Below are positions 62,536 through 64,000 of a stretch of DNA of 64,000 nucleotides, piece after piece. The stretch lies in the NCBI RefSeq assembly GCF_029542085.1, contig NZ_CP107036.1, positions 1,302,001 through 1,366,000 on the forward strand, read 5' to 3'. The position numbers and the translations under genes are program-made. Source of the DNA: Sphingobacterium sp. ML3W. Its GTDB lineage: Bacteria > Bacteroidota > Bacteroidia > Sphingobacteriales > Sphingobacteriaceae. The notes under the pieces are model-generated. The model searched no databases and had not been told where the DNA came from. It saw nothing but the letters and a program-made list of their open reading frames with translations. How positions within the stretch are numbered: position 1 is the first letter of the stretch; each line of letters starts with the position of its first letter.

Positions 62536-63501
62536 TTACGACTTGATTAGTTTTCTTTTGAGTACCCGAAGTACCGCGGCTACGATGGCATCGGCATTTA
62601 GCCTGTATTTGTCCATAAGCTCTTGTGGTGTTCCCGATTCGCCGAAACTATCATCTACAGCAATATATTCCTGAGGTGCAGGCATCTGCACGGACAAGAG
62701 TTGCGCGACACTGTCACCTAGGCCACCAATACGGTTATGTTCTTCGGCTGTCACCACGCAACCTGTTTTTGCGATCGAGACTAGTATAGCCTGGTTGTCC
62801 AGGGGTTTGATCGTATGTATATTGATGATTTCGGCGTCGATTCCCAGTTTCTCCAATTCCTCACCCGCCAGGATTGCCTCCCATACTAAGTGTCCTGTTG
62901 CAATGATGGTAACCGCAGTCCCGGGGTTGATCATAATCGCTTTTCCGATCTCAAACTCTTGATTTTCATCTGTAAAAACAGGGACAATCGGACGCCCAAA
63001 GCGCAAGTAAACAGGCCCTTTATGTCTGGCTGCTGCAACTGTTGCTGCCTTAGTCTGGTTATAGTCGCAGGGATTGATCACTGTCATGCCAGGAAGCATC
63101 TTCATCAATCCAATATCTTCGAGGATCTGGTGGGTCGCGCCATCTTCACCCAAAGTAAGTCCGGCGTGAGAGGCTGCGATCTTCACATTTTTATCCGAAT
63201 AGGCAATTGATTGCCGAATCTGATCGTAAACCCTTCCCGTCGAAAAGTTAGCAAATGTACCCGTAAAAGGGATTTTGCCACCGATGGTTAGCCCAGCTGC
63301 GATCCCCATCATATTAGCTTCGGCAATACCGATCTGAAAAAACCGTTCTGGATAGGCATTGATAAAATCATTCATCTTGAGGGAACCAATTAGATCTGCG
63401 CAAAGCGCAACCACATTTTCGTCTTGTTTTGCAGCTTCTACCAGCCCTGCACCAAAACCGGAACGTGTATCTTTTGATTCTGTATAGGTATATTTTTTCA
63501 T
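62536..63501 (-). CDS. transketolase C-terminal (pyrimidine-binding) subunit
   Basis: 321 residues from MKKYTYTESKDTRSGFGAGL; a TTG three codons upstream is not favoured. Shows the pyrimidine-binding pattern VVALCADLIGSLKMNDFI, FQIGIAEANMMGIAAGLTIG and a C-terminal domain with VVTAEEHNRIGGLGDSVAQL. Pairs with the N-terminal subunit gene 29 bases away. Within a xylan locus it likely feeds xylulose-5-phosphate into the pentose phosphate pathway. Confidence 0.9.
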   Translation of the reverse strand: MKKYTYTESKDTRSGFGAGLVEAAKQDENVVALCADLIGSLKMNDFINAYPERFFQIGIAEANMMGIAAGLTIGGKIPFTGTFANFSTGRVYDQIRQSIAYSDKNVKIAASHAGLTLGEDGATHQILEDIGLMKMLPGMTVINPCDYNQTKAATVAAARHKGPVYLRFGRPIVPVFTDENQEFEIGKAIMINPGTAVTIIATGHLVWEAILAGEELEKLGIDAEIINIHTIKPLDNQAILVSIAKTGCVVTAEEHNRIGGLGDSVAQLLSVQMPAPQEYIAVDDSFGESGTPQELMDKYRLNADAIVAAVLRVLKRKLIKS

Positions 63502-63530
63502 TTTAATCAATTTGGAAAATTTATGATTTC

Positions 63531-64000
63531 TTAAGCGATATAGTCTCCCAATGTCTCGGTATTCTGATTCAACGCCGATGCCAATTGTGCATCATTTGGC
63601 GCTATCCCATGCCATTTGTGCGAGCCCATCATAAAGTCGACACCATTACCCATTTCGGTGTGCAACAATACCATGACCGGAAATCGTCTTTTGGTAGCAT
63701 CCTGAGCTTTTCTCAAACCGGCGATGACCGAGCTGATGTCGTTGCCGCGCCTAACTTCAATAACCTTCCAACCAAATGCTATCCATTTGCCCGGTAAGTC
63801 GCCCAGTGAGAGCACATCGTTAGTAGCCCCATCAATCTGAGCGCCGTTATAATCCACTATCGCAATCAAGTTGTCTATTCTATTGTGAGCTGCATACATG
63901 GCTGCTTCCCAGATCTGGCCCTCTTGTAATTCGCCGTCCCCCATAAGCACATATACCAATCGGTTATCGTTGTTCAATTTTTTGGCTTGAGCAGCTCCGA
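63531..64000 (-). CDS. transketolase N-terminal (ThDP-binding) subunit, 5' part beyond window
   Basis: At least 156 residues visible; the frame stays open to the window end (GAAQAKKLNNDNRLVYVLM). The thiamin-diphosphate motif MGDGELQEGQIWEAAM continues to IAIVDYNG. The stop at 63531 precedes the partner subunit. The in-frame TTG near 63977 is not a real start; the gene is cut by the edge. Confidence 0.9.
   Translation of the reverse strand, partial: GAAQAKKLNNDNRLVYVLMGDGELQEGQIWEAAMYAAHNRIDNLIAIVDYNGAQIDGATNDVLSLGDLPGKWIAFGWKVIEVRRGNDISSVIAGLRKAQDATKRRFPVMVLLHTEMGNGVDFMMGSHKWHGIAPNDAQLASALNQNTETLGDYIA

Noticed and set aside
1..64000. CRISPR arrays, insertion sequences, prophage or tRNA genes
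   Set aside because: No regularly spaced repeats of CRISPR type, no transposase, no phage structural gene and no tRNA cloverleaf were seen on reading either strand; a profile search would be needed to be certain.

Overview
The window looks like a chromosomal segment of a Bacteroidota species, most plausibly Sphingobacterium or a close relative in Sphingobacteriaceae. The grounds are: a GLPGLI-family protein, DUF4374 and carboxypeptidase-like TonB-receptor proteins, a heavy-metal RND pump fused to a TolC domain, a TPR/LuxR-type membrane regulator, many lipoproteins with an SC or GC lipobox, a xylan-utilisation locus rich in GH43 enzymes, weak Shine-Dalgarno sequences, and several TAnnTTTG-type promoters. 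No rRNA, tRNA, CRISPR array, insertion sequence or prophage was seen. Genus assignment is inference.

Left third (1-25.5 kb). A GLPGLI gene is divergent from a sensor kinase/OmpR-type regulator pair, and the gap between them carries helically phased TGTTA repeats. A seven-gene minus-strand operon of envelope proteins of unknown function (2.8-6.6 kb) follows, divergent from a TPR/HTH membrane regulator. Next come a Crp-like regulator with a DUF4406 protein, a bacteriophytochrome kinase followed by a DUF421 membrane protein with an added zinc ribbon, and an iron-siderophore locus (13.8-20.4 kb: SIP-family reductase, two AraC regulators, TonB receptor, DUF4374 lipoprotein). The section ends with a glycosyltransferase fused to a six-hairpin domain, a fatty-acid desaturase and a YoaK transporter-like protein.

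Middle (25.6-47.8 kb). There is a large GAF protein, an HxlR regulator divergent from an NTF2-like protein, and a stand-alone receiver. A metal-efflux operon follows: a His/Asp-rich small protein, the RND-TolC fusion, a membrane-fusion lipoprotein and a PAP2 phosphatase. A 10-gene minus-strand block then pairs a four-gene glycan module (six-hairpin glycosidase-like protein, GT4, PIG-L deacetylase, SHOCT protein) with stress-type genes (BON, HMA-AraC regulator, P2-type ATPase, beta-CASP nuclease, Hsp20, L,D-transpeptidase). I read this block as a possible stress-survival island.

Right end (48.2-64 kb). A glucuronoarabinoxylan utilisation locus lies entirely on the minus strand: GH67, cytoplasmic GH43, GH10 and a GPH symporter in one unit, and split transketolase subunits, CE1 esterase, GH43, GH43-CBM6, SASA esterase and GH43 in another. 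Secreted enzymes would debranch and cut xylan, the symporter would import oligosaccharides, and transketolase would feed the pentoses into central metabolism. No SusC/SusD pair lies inside the window. A frameshifted ECF sigma-factor remnant marks the left edge of the locus. The locus continues past position 64000.
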